64,000 nucleotides of DNA from Microbispora sp. H11081. Its GTDB lineage: Bacteria > Actinomycetota > Actinomycetes > Streptosporangiales > Streptosporangiaceae. The first letter of the stretch is position 1, and every line of letters begins with the position of its first letter. Where the stretch lies: the NCBI RefSeq assembly GCF_012999535.1, contig NZ_JABBWV010000009.1, positions 1 through 64,000 of the forward strand. Direction: 5' to 3'. Under the pieces are notes generated by a model, which saw only the letters and a list, made by a program, of their open reading frames with translations, had not been told where the DNA came from and searched no databases. Positions 55,285 to 64,000 of the stretch are shown here, in pieces. Position numbers and translations under genes: made by a program.

Positions 55285-55887
55285 TTACGAGACGACCCGG
55301 GCGATCACGGCGGCGAGCGCGCGGAACGCCTTGCCCCGGTGGCTGATCGCGTCCTTCTCCTCCGCCGTCATCTCGGCGGTCGTGCGGGTCTCGCCGTCCG
55401 GCACGAAGATCGGGTCGTAGCCGAAGCCGCCCGTGCCACGCCGTTCGCGGATGAGAAAGCCGTGCACGGCCCCCTCCACGACATGCTCCTCTCCCGTCGG
55501 CAGCGCGAGCGCGGCCGTGCAGGCGAAGTGGGCCTGCCTGCGGCCGTCCGGCACGTCGCCGATCTGCGCGAGCAGCAGGTCGAGGTTGGCGTCGTCGTCG
55601 CCGTGGCGGCCTGACCAGCGGGCGGAGAAGATGCCCGGCATACCGTTCAGCGCCTCGACGCACAGGCCGGAGTCGTCCGCGACCGCGGGCAGGCCGCTGG
55701 CCGAGGCGACCGCGTGCGCCTTGAGCAGCGCGTTCTCCGCGAACGTGAGGCCGGTCTCCGCCACGTCGCCGATCTGCGGGAACGCCTCAAGGCCGACCAG
55801 CTCGACCGGCACGTCCGCGTCGGCGAGGATCCGGCGCAGTTCGACGATCTTCCCGGCGTTGCGGGTCGCCAGGACCACCTTGCTCAT
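55285..55887 (-). CDS. rdgB: XTP/dITP pyrophosphatase (RdgB/HAM1)
   Basis: 200 residues from ATG 55887 with GAGGACG upstream. Hydrolyses non-canonical purine triphosphates (XTP, dITP) to monophosphates and so keeps them out of nucleic acids. Signature: VLATRNAGKIVELRRIL, TFAENALLKAHA, VADDSGLCVEALNGMPGIFSARW, GTGGFGYDPIFVPDG and SHRGKAFRAL. Last gene of murI-MBL-rph-rdgB. Confidence 0.96.
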   Translation of the reverse strand: MSKVVLATRNAGKIVELRRILADADVPVELVGLEAFPQIGDVAETGLTFAENALLKAHAVASASGLPAVADDSGLCVEALNGMPGIFSARWSGRHGDDDANLDLLLAQIGDVPDGRRQAHFACTAALALPTGEEHVVEGAVHGFLIRERRGTGGFGYDPIFVPDGETRTTAEMTAEEKDAISHRGKAFRALAAVIARVVS

Positions 55888-55904
55888 GCTGTCGTCCTCG
55901 ATGT

Positions 55905-56621
<717 letters not shown>

Positions 56622-56626
56622 ACGGG

Positions 56627-57379
56627 TCACCCTAGGTCATACACGGCCCCGCTCCGTGCCAACTCCATCGGGCCCGCGAAGCCGCCGCGCCCGGCGTCCT
56701 CCAGAATGCGGGACTTGTCGTACCACGGGACGAGATGGGTGAGGACGAGCGCGCCGACCTCGGCGCGGGCGGCGTGCTCGGCCGCCTGCCTGCCGTTCAG
56801 GTGCAGGCCGGGAGTGAGGCCCGGCTCGTCGAGGAAGGACGCCTCGCACAGGAGCAGGTCGGCCTCGTGGGCCAGCTTGACGAGCTCGGCCGACTCGCCG
56901 GTGTCCGCCGAGTACGCGACGGACCTGCCCTGGTGGGTGACGCGGAAGCCGTACGTCTCCACGGGGTGGTTCATCGTGGCGGCCGTCACCTCGAAAGGAC
57001 CGACGTGCCGGGTGCCCGGCGACAGCCGTACGAAGTCGAAGGAGTTCTCGAGCACGGGCTCCTCCGGCATCGCGTACGCCGCGTTGAGCCGCTTGGCGGC
57101 GCCGGCCGGGGCGTGGACGGGCACCTTCGGCAGCGGGCCGTCCGGCGTGTAGGTGCGTACGACGTGGTAGGCGCACAGGTCGAGGCAGTGGTCGGCGTGC
57201 AGGTGGGACAGGAGGATGGCGTCGACCTCGTAGAGCCCGGCGTGCCGCTGGAGCGCGCCCAGCGAGCCGTTGCCGAGGTCGAGCAGCAGCCGGAAGCCCT
57301 CGGCCTCCAGCAGATAGCAGGAGGACGGGCTGTCAGGGCCGGGAAAGCTGCCCGAGCATCCGATGATCGTCAGCTTCAT
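56627..57379 (-). CDS. MBL-fold hydrolase, Rv1339-like cyclic nucleotide phosphodiesterase
   Basis: 250 residues. Metallo-beta-lactamase fold with [19 protein letters not shown] (HxHxDH), His in [14 protein letters not shown] and Asp in SADTGES, and a final [10 protein letters not shown]. The gene lies between murI and rph exactly as Rv1339 does in M. tuberculosis, where the protein degrades cAMP. It resembles RNase Z-type folds but lacks the exosite arm. Overlaps murI stop by four bases. Confidence 0.87.
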   Translation of the reverse strand: MKLTIIGCSGSFPGPDSPSSCYLLEAEGFRLLLDLGNGSLGALQRHAGLYEVDAILLSHLHADHCLDLCAYHVVRTYTPDGPLPKVPVHAPAGAAKRLNAAYAMPEEPVLENSFDFVRLSPGTRHVGPFEVTAATMNHPVETYGFRVTHQGRSVAYSADTGESAELVKLAHEADLLLCEASFLDEPGLTPGLHLNGRQAAEHAARAEVGALVLTHLVPWYDKSRILEDAGRGGFAGPMELARSGAVYDLG

Positions 57380-58209
57380 CGCGAACTCCCTACGCCGGTG
57401 ACGTCGCCGATGCCGGGGGCGGTCCGCTCCACCGACTCGAGCTCGGGACCGAGGAAGCGCTGCCCGAGCCGCGCGAACAGCTCGGTGTCGCCGGTCGCCC
57501 GGAAGCGGTGCCCCGGCTCGCCCGCGCCGTTGGACAGCCCGCGGTCGTGCAGGATGCGGTAGACGTCCTTGGCCGTCTCCTCCGCGCTGGACACCAGCGT
57601 CACCCCGTCGCCCGCGACGTACGAGAGGGCGCCGGTGAGCAGCGGATAGTGCGTGCAGCCGAGGATCAGCGTGTCGCAGCCGGCGTCCTGGATCGGCTTG
57701 AGGTAGCCCCTCACCACCTCGATGAGGTCCTCGCTCATCGTCTCGCCCCGCTCGACGAACTCCACCAGCAGGGGGGCGGCCACCGCGACCAGCTCCACGT
57801 CGGGGGCGGCGGCGAAGGCGTCGTTGTAGGCCATCGACTCGATAGTGGCCCGCGTGGCGATCACCCCGACCCTGCCGTTCCTCGTGGCTCGCACCGCCCG
57901 CCGGGTGGCGGGCTGGATCACCTCGACGACCGGGACGTCATAGCGCTCCCTGGCGTCCCTGAGCACCGCCGAGCTCGCGCTGTTGCACGCGATGACCAGC
58001 ATCTTCACGTCGTGCTCGACCAGGTGGTCCATGACCTCAAGCGCGTACGCGCGGAGTTCGGCGATGCTCTTGGGCCCGTACGGCTGATGAGCCGTGTCGG
58101 CCACGTAGAAGATCGATTCGTGGGGCAGCTGGTCGATGATCGCCCGGGCGACGGTCAGGCCACCCACTCCGCTGTCAAAGATCCCGATCGCCCTGGTGTT
58201 GTCCGGCAC
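57376..58209 (-). CDS. murI: Glutamate racemase
   Basis: 277 residues from GTG 58209. Makes D-glutamate for peptidoglycan. Asp and Ser in [16 protein letters not shown], the first catalytic Cys in [11 protein letters not shown] and the second in [12 protein letters not shown]; the [10 protein letters not shown] and [14 protein letters not shown] stretches are standard. First gene of the murI-MBL-rph-rdgB run. In M. tuberculosis a rhomboid gene lies between cysM and murI; here a thioesterase and a DUF3352 gene are found instead. Confidence 0.96.
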   Translation of the reverse strand: MPDNTRAIGIFDSGVGGLTVARAIIDQLPHESIFYVADTAHQPYGPKSIAELRAYALEVMDHLVEHDVKMLVIACNSASSAVLRDARERYDVPVVEVIQPATRRAVRATRNGRVGVIATRATIESMAYNDAFAAAPDVELVAVAAPLLVEFVERGETMSEDLIEVVRGYLKPIQDAGCDTLILGCTHYPLLTGALSYVAGDGVTLVSSAEETAKDVYRILHDRGLSNGAGEPGHRFRATGDTELFARLGQRFLGPELESVERTAPGIGDVTGVGSSR

Positions 58210-58279
58210 GCTTCCCAAGGTTAGGGGAACGATCCCCGCCGCCCAGGGTAAGAAAGCTCACAACGCGCGCCCCCGCGAG

Positions 58280-59074
58280 TCAGCCCCGGCCGAGGCGGGC
58301 GAGCTGGCGGGACTGGGCGACGAGCCGTCCCGCCGAGTCCCACACCTCCACCTCCTCGTCGAACCAGCCGTCGCTGATCAGCCGCCCGCCGCCGAGCAGG
58401 GTCAGCCACCCGGGCGCGGGCAGGGCACGCAGATGCCAGGTCAGCTCCACCGTCGGAGCCCACCCCCGCGCCCCCGCGGAGAACACGACCGGCGGCAGCG
58501 CGTCCACCGCGAGCGCCAGCACGTACGGGTCGGGGTCCTGCGGTTCGGCCAGCCGGAAGTACGCCCGCGACTCGGGTCGTCCGGTCGGCTCGCCGCCGAG
58601 CCAGCCGATCGTGGGCGGGTCGAACACCAGCTCCATCTGGGCGCCGAGGTTCATGTTCGACTCGGGCTTGGGATCGGGCAGGCGAACGCAGTCGGCCACG
58701 TCCGGCATCGCGGCCGACGGCCCGTCCGCCCAGTCAGGGACCGCCGCCGCGTCCAGCGTCGCGGTCGTGACAAGCATCTCGATCAACGACTCGCCGTCCT
58801 GGACGAGCCGCGCCCGCGCCATCGCCGCCGTACGGCCCGTCTTGAGCGGCTCGAGCAGCACCCGGGCCGGGCCCGGCCTGGCCACCCGGAGGAACTGGGC
58901 GCTGGTGGAGACCGGATGGGCGTGCGGAGAGGCGTCCACCACGGCGCGCAGCATCGTGGCCATGAGGTAGCCGCCGTTCAGCGGGCCTCCGATGGAGTAT
59001 CCGTCGTCGAGACACACGTCGTAGGTGGTGTCGTCGACCCGGATGGCCTGCGTCGCCTCGTCGAACTTGGTCAT
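58280..59074 (-). CDS. Acyl-CoA thioesterase family protein (double hotdog, TesB-like)
   Basis: 264 residues. Two hotdog units: the first with YSIGGPLNGGYLMATMLRAVVDAS and PVSTSAQFLRVARPGPARVLLEPLKTGRTAAMARARLVQDGESL, the second with RAYFRLAEPQDPDPYVLALAVDALPPVVF and VELTWHLRALPAPGWLTL. The NGGYLMA helix is the family signature of thioesterase-like superfamily proteins. Native substrate unknown. Stands 70 bases upstream of murI on the same strand. Confidence 0.85.
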   Translation of the reverse strand: MTKFDEATQAIRVDDTTYDVCLDDGYSIGGPLNGGYLMATMLRAVVDASPHAHPVSTSAQFLRVARPGPARVLLEPLKTGRTAAMARARLVQDGESLIEMLVTTATLDAAAVPDWADGPSAAMPDVADCVRLPDPKPESNMNLGAQMELVFDPPTIGWLGGEPTGRPESRAYFRLAEPQDPDPYVLALAVDALPPVVFSAGARGWAPTVELTWHLRALPAPGWLTLLGGGRLISDGWFDEEVEVWDSAGRLVAQSRQLARLGRG

Positions 59075-59242
59075 GCGCCCCTCGCCGCTCTACCGAATTT
59101 TGTTCTGGTGATTACTTTAGCGTGGCACCGCTGGGGACCACCCGGCGGCTCGCGGTCAAGTGGCCTGCAAGTGGGCCGCTACCGGCCGGACCTACCGTCG
59201 CGGCGTACCCCCCCCCACGACGACGCAGGTGAGTGAGCCCTC

Positions 59243-60925
59243 ATGCCCCCGGAGACCTCCCCGCAGAACCCGAGCCCCTGGCAGCCCGGTTCCCCGGGAC
59301 CCGCCCCCCGGCAGGCCGATGCCTGGAACCCCGGCCTCTGGACGCCCGGGGAAGAACAAGACCTCGACCGCACCGTCTCCTACCGCGTTCCCCGCCCGGC
59401 CCCGGGCGAGGCGCACACCGTGCGGATGCCGTCCTGGACGGAGCCCGAGGAGATCGGCTCCGTCACCCTCACCGACCCGCCGCCGCTTCCGCGCCGGACC
59501 CGGCGAGGGCGCGGCTGGATCGTCGCGCTGGTGGCCGCCGTGTTCGTCGGCGTGGTCGGCGGCGGCGGAGTGTGGGCCGCCGCCAAGCTCAGCGGCGGCG
59601 GCGCGCAACCGCAGGACGTGCTGCCCGCGGACGCGCTGGCCTACGTCCGGCTCGACCTCGACCCGTCGGCCGGGCAGAAGCTCGCGTTGTTCGGCATCGC
59701 GCGCAAGTTCTCCGCCACCCGCGGCTCCTTCGCCGGCGACGACCCCCGCGAGGCCCTCGTCACCGCGCTGCGGAAGAACGAGCCCGGCCTCGCCGAGATC
59801 GACTACGCCAGGGACGTCGAGCCCTGGCTCGGCGACCGGGTCGGCCTCGCCGTACTGCCAACGGCCGACGGCGGCGAGCCTGTCGGAGTGCTCGCCGTAC
59901 AGGTGAAGGACGAGGCGGCGGCCCGGACCGGCATCGGCAGACTGGGTCTCGACGACGGCGCGGGCGGCCTGGCGTTCCGCGACGGATATGCCATCGTCGC
60001 CGCGAGCCAGAAGCAGGCCGACGAGTACGTCAAGGCGGCGCCGCTGTCCGGCGACCCGCGATTCGCGGCCGACCTCACGGCGCTCGGCGAGCAGGGCGTG
60101 CTGTCGTTCTGGATGGACGTGGAGAAGATCGTCAAGGCGGCGGGCAGGGACGACGTCGCCACCGGGCCGATGCTGCAGCAGATCAAGGGCATGCGGTTCG
60201 CCGCCGCCCTCCGGTTCTCCGGCGACTACGCCGAACTGGCCGGGATCACCCGGGGCGGGACGCCCACGAAGGTCCGGCCCGAGCCGGTGAGGATCGGCGA
60301 ACTGCCCGCCTCCACGGTCGCGGCGGCCTCGGTCTCCGGCCTGGGCGACCTGCTGCGCGAGCGGTGGCCGTCCGTCGAGCGGGCCGCGGACGGGTCAGGC
60401 GGCGAGATGGTCAGGCAGACCCTCGACGGGGCGCGGGCGCAGTACGGCCTGTCCCTGCCGGACGACCTCGTGACGCTGCTGGGCCGCACCTTCACGCTCG
60501 CCGTGGACGAGCAGGACCTGGACGGCCCCCTGCCCCGGGTGGGCGCCGTGCTCACGACGGACACCGCCAAGGCCCGCGACCTGGTGACCCGCCTGCAGGC
60601 CCAGCTGAACGGCACGGGGATGCCCGCCGAGGTCGCCACCGCGGAACACGACGGGCAGTTCGTAATCGCGAGCACCGAGGAGTACGCCGCCGCTCTGGGA
60701 ACAGGCGGAGGGCTCGGCGAGAGCGAGACGTTCCGCACGGCCGTCCCCGACGCCGGGAACGCCACCTACGCGGTGTACGCCGACCTCGACCGGCTGGAGA
60801 AGCTGTACCTGGACGACGTGAAGGGTGAGGCGCGCGCCGACGTGGAGATGCTGCGGGCGATCGGCCTGAGCGGCACCCACGGCCAGGACGGCACATCCTT
60901 CACCCTCCGCCTCATCTTCAACTAA
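59243..60925 (+). CDS. DUF3352 membrane-anchored protein
   Basis: 560 residues from ATG 59243, with GGTGAGTGAG upstream. A Pro-rich cytoplasmic head of about 90 residues, one helix (WIVALVAAVFVGVVGGGGVWAAAKL), and a large outside domain starting QPQDVLPADALAYVRLDLDPSAGQK, which is the DUF3352 signature. The mature part has internal similarity typical for the family (AVLPTADGGEPVGVLAVQVKD, ending with FRLIFN-like strand). Function not known; it is found in many actinomycetes. Convergent with cysM, separated by the repeat element. Confidence 0.85.
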   Translation: MPPETSPQNPSPWQPGSPGPAPRQADAWNPGLWTPGEEQDLDRTVSYRVPRPAPGEAHTVRMPSWTEPEEIGSVTLTDPPPLPRRTRRGRGWIVALVAAVFVGVVGGGGVWAAAKLSGGGAQPQDVLPADALAYVRLDLDPSAGQKLALFGIARKFSATRGSFAGDDPREALVTALRKNEPGLAEIDYARDVEPWLGDRVGLAVLPTADGGEPVGVLAVQVKDEAAARTGIGRLGLDDGAGGLAFRDGYAIVAASQKQADEYVKAAPLSGDPRFAADLTALGEQGVLSFWMDVEKIVKAAGRDDVATGPMLQQIKGMRFAAALRFSGDYAELAGITRGGTPTKVRPEPVRIGELPASTVAAASVSGLGDLLRERWPSVERAADGSGGEMVRQTLDGARAQYGLSLPDDLVTLLGRTFTLAVDEQDLDGPLPRVGAVLTTDTAKARDLVTRLQAQLNGTGMPAEVATAEHDGQFVIASTEEYAAALGTGGGLGESETFRTAVPDAGNATYAVYADLDRLEKLYLDDVKGEARADVEMLRAIGLSGTHGQDGTSFTLRLIFN

Positions 60926-60951
60926 CCCCGCTCCCCCCACCCTCTCCCCCG

Positions 60952-61202
60952 CCGTGATCTTGTAGTTTGTCGCACCGATAGCGGATGAGCTGCGGTTCCA
61001 CCATTCGTGATCTTGCAGTGGTCGATGCCAGAGCCCACCGCACCAGGCAAAACGCGATTCGTGATCTTGCACTTCTCGCCGGAGTGCAAGATCACGAATC
61101 GCGTTTGCGCTGTTCACGCGACCGCAGGCCAATTCCGTGCAAGATCACGGACGGTTTCATCGCAGGTCACAGGCGTGCGTGCGACTAACTACAAGATCAC
61201 GG
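60952..61202. mobile_element. MITE-like 251-bp element with terminal inverted repeats
   Basis: Ends are 24-bp inverted repeats with one mismatch (60952-60975, beginning CCGTGATCTTGTAGTTTG, and 61179-61202). Inside, GTGATCTTGCA occurs at 61007 and 61061 and inverted at 61085 and 61138. A perfect 24-bp stem sits in the middle (61050-61073 with 61083-61106). It codes for nothing. A degenerate copy lies at 36729-36847. It fills the convergent gap between the DUF3352 gene and cysM and probably also ends both transcripts. Target duplications are not evident. Confidence 0.7.
61050..61106. terminator. Perfect 24-bp inverted repeat, bidirectional terminator candidate
   Basis: 61050-61073 and 61083-61106 are exact inverted copies around a nine-base loop TCTCGCCGG. 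The outer ends are AAA and TTT, so in either direction the stem is followed by a short T-run (TTTGC rightward). It lies between two convergent genes. Confidence 0.75.
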
Positions 61203-61217
61203 TGGTGGGGTGGGGGG

Positions 61218-62165
<948 letters not shown>

Positions 62166-62444
62166 CTAGCGCGCTCCGCCCGCGACGGCCGGGAGCACGG
62201 TCACGGTGTCGCCGTCGGCGACGGGGGTGCCGAGCCCGCCGAGGAAACGCACGTCCTCGTCGTTGAGGTAGACGTTGACGAATCGGCGCAGGCCGGACTC
62301 GTCCACCAGCCGGTCTTTCAGGCCGGGGTGACGCGCCTCCAGGTCGCCGATCAGCTCCTCGAGGGTCGCTCCCTTGGCGTTGACCGCCTTGGCGCCCTCG
62401 GTGTAGCTGCGGAGGATGGTCGGAATGCGGACCTCGATGGCCAT
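62166..62444 (-). CDS. cysO: Sulfur carrier protein CysO (MoaD/ThiS family)
   Basis: 92 residues, ubiquitin-like: IPTILRSYTEGAKAVNAKGATLEELIGDLEARHPGLKDRLVDESGLRRFVNVYLNDEDVRFLGGL and VADGDTVTVLPAVAGG. The carrier needs a free C-terminal Gly-Gly for activation; here two further residues (Ala-Arg) follow it, so a protease must trim it first. The JAMM-type peptidase at 62721 in the same operon is the obvious candidate. Delivers sulfur to CysM. Confidence 0.92.
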   Translation of the reverse strand: MAIEVRIPTILRSYTEGAKAVNAKGATLEELIGDLEARHPGLKDRLVDESGLRRFVNVYLNDEDVRFLGGLGTPVADGDTVTVLPAVAGGAR

Positions 62445-62720
62445 GTCGGCTCAATCTCCTTGATCAGTGGTCGTCATGATTGGTAGGCGTTCACCTGAGT
62501 GAAACATGGTCAGGTGGGAGTCGATTCCAGCGATCATCTCCCCGGCGGCCCCGTACGGGGCGACTCCGCCGAGCGAGCCGGGTCAGCGACAGTCGTAGAC
62601 GACGACAGAAGGCGTGTGCGCGAAGAGGAACGCCTGCACAGGAGACCCCGGGCGTACCCGGCGCGACAGGACAGCCGGTGACGACACGGGACGAGCGTCA
62701 TCGTTGGGCATAACTCAAGT
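62445..62720 (-). promoter_or_regulatory. 276-bp leader between mec and cysO with a short reading frame
   Basis: Contains a 42-codon open frame (62583-62711) and the palindrome GCCCCGTACGGGGC at 62548-62561 between that frame and cysO. The layout, a short peptide gene ending near a hairpin in front of a cysteine gene, would suit attenuation. No T-run follows the hairpin. Confidence 0.45.
62583..62711 (-). CDS. Possible 42-residue leader peptide upstream of cysO
   Basis: ATG 62711 lies nine bases after the mec stop. The peptide begins MPNDDARPVSSPAVLSRRV and ends SVVVYDCR, so its penultimate residue is Cys. No strong ribosome-binding site (TTGAG only). The Cys close to the stop, just before cysteine biosynthetic genes, is reminiscent of the small leader peptides found before sulfur genes in actinomycetes. 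It may also be a chance frame. Confidence 0.35.
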   Translation of the reverse strand: MPNDDARPVSSPAVLSRRVRPGSPVQAFLFAHTPSVVVYDCR

Positions 62721-63137
62721 TTAACCGTACGACTCGATGATCTTGACTTCCTCCTCCGTGACGACACCGTCCACGATCCGATAGGACCGGAAGGGCGTCT
62801 CCTCCTCGGAGGCGGTCGACACCAGCACGTAGTGGGCGTCGGGCTCGGAGGCGTAGGTGACGTCCGTACGGGAGGGGTACGCCTCGGTGGCGGTGTGGGA
62901 GTGGTAGATCACGACCGGAACCTCGTCGCGGTCGTCCATCTCCCGCCACACGCGGAACTGCTCCATGGAGTCGAAGCGGTAGAACGTCGGGGAGCGCTCG
63001 GCGTTCTCCATCGGGACGAACCGTTCGGGGCGGTCGGACCCGGCGGGCCCGGCCACGATGCCGCACGCCTCGTCGGGGTGGTCGGCCCGCGCGTGGGCCA
63101 CGATCTTGTCGACCAGTTCGCGTGAGATCGTCAGCAT
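62721..63137 (-). CDS. mec: CysO-cysteine peptidase Mec (JAMM/M67 family)
   Basis: 138 residues. Zn-dependent peptidase that releases cysteine from the CysO-Cys adduct. JAMM motif: Glu in DHPDEACGIVAG, then VVIYHSHTATEAYPSRTD (HxH-x7-S-x2-D). Located between DUF2017 and cysO as in M. tuberculosis (Rv1334). It may also trim the Ala-Arg tail of CysO. Confidence 0.95.
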   Translation of the reverse strand: MLTISRELVDKIVAHARADHPDEACGIVAGPAGSDRPERFVPMENAERSPTFYRFDSMEQFRVWREMDDRDEVPVVIYHSHTATEAYPSRTDVTYASEPDAHYVLVSTASEEETPFRSYRIVDGVVTEEEVKIIESYG

Positions 63138-63146
63138 GCGGGCAAC

Positions 63147-63671
63147 CTACCAAAGCGCCCTGACGAGGGTGTCCTGCAGGTACGTCAGCCAGTCGTAGAT
63201 CACGAACGATGGGTAGCGGGGGTCGTCCTCCGGCATGAGGGCGATCTCCTCGTGGACCTCCTCCGTGACCTCCAGGCGCACGCCGAGCGCGAGGCGGACG
63301 TCGTTGAGCGCCCGCAGCCACGCCTGCCCCTGCTCGGGCGTGAGCGTGAGCACGCCCGGCTCCGCCGTCTCCAGCAGCGTGCTCGCGTCGGCCCGCTTGC
63401 CGTCGCGCAGCGTCGCCTCCGTGTAGCGCCGGAACTCCTGCGCCGCCTCCTCGTCGTCGGCGTACGCCGAGGGGAACAGGCGCGCGAGCACGGGGTCGGC
63501 CGGCGGGGCCGCCGCGCCGATGCCGAGCGCGCGCTCCAGCGGGTCGTCGCCGGTGGTCCCCGGCTCGACCAGGCCGAGCACCTGCGACACCAGCGAGCGC
63601 AGGATCGACACCTCGCCCGCGTCGAGCCGGACGGTCACCCCGTCACGCGTCGCCCTGAAGCCCGTGCTCAT
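63147..63671 (-). CDS. DUF2017 protein
   Basis: 174 residues from ATG 63671, overlapping the clpS stop by one base. Acidic, helical protein with VTVRLDAGEVSILRSLVSQVLGLVE and LPSAY-like FPSAYADDEEAAQEFRRYTEATLRDGKRADASTLLET, ending VIYDWLTYLQDTLVRALW. Always found between clpS and mec in actinobacteria. Function not established; genetic linkage suggests a link with Clp proteolysis. Confidence 0.93.
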   Translation of the reverse strand: MSTGFRATRDGVTVRLDAGEVSILRSLVSQVLGLVEPGTTGDDPLERALGIGAAAPPADPVLARLFPSAYADDEEAAQEFRRYTEATLRDGKRADASTLLETAEPGVLTLTPEQGQAWLRALNDVRLALGVRLEVTEEVHEEIALMPEDDPRYPSFVIYDWLTYLQDTLVRALW

Positions 63672-63958
63672 CACTTGTCCTGCTGGACGGTGGCCCACAG
63701 GCCGTAGGAGTGCAGGATCTGCACGTCGCGTTCCATCTCCTCGCGGGTGCCGCTGGCCACGACGGCCTTGCCCTTGTGGTGGACGTCCATCATCAGCTTC
63801 TCGGCCTTCTGGCGGGGATAGCCGAACACGGCTTGGAAGACGTACGTGACGTACGACATGAGGTTGACCGGGTCGTTCCACACGATCGTGAGCCACGGCA
63901 GATCGGGGCGCACGTCCGACGACGGACGCTCGACCTCGGCTGGAGCTGTGCTACCCAC
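63671..63958 (-). CDS. clpS: ATP-dependent Clp protease adaptor ClpS
   Basis: 95 residues from GTG 63958 (AGGATGG upstream). The frame remains open to GTG 63997, so a longer head of 13 residues cannot be excluded, as the window ends there. N-degron adaptor that brings substrates to ClpAP/ClpC1[74 protein letters not shown] contains the NDxxN and H-x-K-G motifs of the substrate pocket. First gene of clpS-DUF2017-mec-cysO-cysM. Confidence 0.95.
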   Translation of the reverse strand: MGSTAPAEVERPSSDVRPDLPWLTIVWNDPVNLMSYVTYVFQAVFGYPRQKAEKLMMDVHHKGKAVVASGTREEMERDVQILHSYGLWATVQQDK

Positions 63959-64000
63959 GTAACCATCCTGCCTCACGACCGTCGTAGTCTTCGACACGTG

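Overview
The window is high-GC DNA (well over 70% by eye) with GTG starts, dense leftward and rightward operons, two conservon (Cvn) operons, SARP and HrdD-like regulators, and an actinobacterial clpS-mec-cysO-cysM-murI-rph-rdgB block. This suggests a filamentous actinomycete. A relative of Streptosporangiales (Nonomuraea or Streptosporangium type) is my inference; no rRNA is present to confirm it.

Layout. (1) 1-9192, leftward: two tandem conservon operons. The first is cut by the window edge (DUF742, roadblock, sensor kinase) and the second is complete (sensor, roadblock, DUF742, GTPase). (2) 9362-13366, leftward: nitrogen operon amtB-glnB-glnD with GlnR-like boxes upstream of amtB. (3) 13736-18200, leftward: a group 2 sigma factor, hutI and hutF for histidine degradation, and an SDR. 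(4) 18201-21867: a relic of an ABC ATPase, an ABC exporter, a small protein and a membrane protein. (5) 21990-27094: an FCD-type GntR regulator divergent from a four-gene gamma-glutamylation pathway (glutamine-synthetase-like, aldehyde dehydrogenase, SDR, PuuD-like hydrolase), probably for an amine or amino alcohol. (6) 27161-33494: a RiPP cluster with a C39-peptidase ABC exporter, two tiny double-glycine precursor genes, an MvdC/D-like ATP-grasp ligase, a second peptide-maturation protein, and a SARP regulator whose second codon is the rare TTA. This is the most likely new system in the window. (7) 33580-36699: tandem glycine riboswitch, gcvT, gcvH and sdaA. (8) 36729-45976: membrane proteins, an alkaline-shock-type pair, a PLP enzyme, Bcp, an HNH protein whose reading frame runs through a complete odd tRNA(UAG), a Pro-rich membrane protein and a NarL-type two-component system. 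(9) 46090-51157: a MacB-like ABC exporter, then a TetR regulator and alpha/beta hydrolase pair around a large dyad operator. (10) 51197-55237: a long disordered protein ending in a papain-fold toxin-like domain, and a membrane sulfite-oxidase-like protein. (11) 55285-63958, leftward: rdgB, rph, an MBL phosphodiesterase, murI, then a thioesterase, a rightward DUF3352 protein and a 251-bp element with terminal inverted repeats, then cysM, cysO, mec, DUF2017 and clpS. The order matches the Mycobacterium tuberculosis Rv1331-Rv1341 neighbourhood apart from the inserted genes.

How they fit together. Several operons converge on nitrogen and one-carbon metabolism: ammonium uptake with PII control, histidine degradation, a gamma-glutamylation route that could release glycine, and glycine-riboswitch-controlled glycine cleavage with serine deamination. 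The RiPP cluster is self-contained: precursors, a ligase likely to form ester or amide links between side chains, an accessory maturase, an exporter that cuts after Gly-Gly, and a pathway regulator probably limited by the rare leucyl-tRNA.
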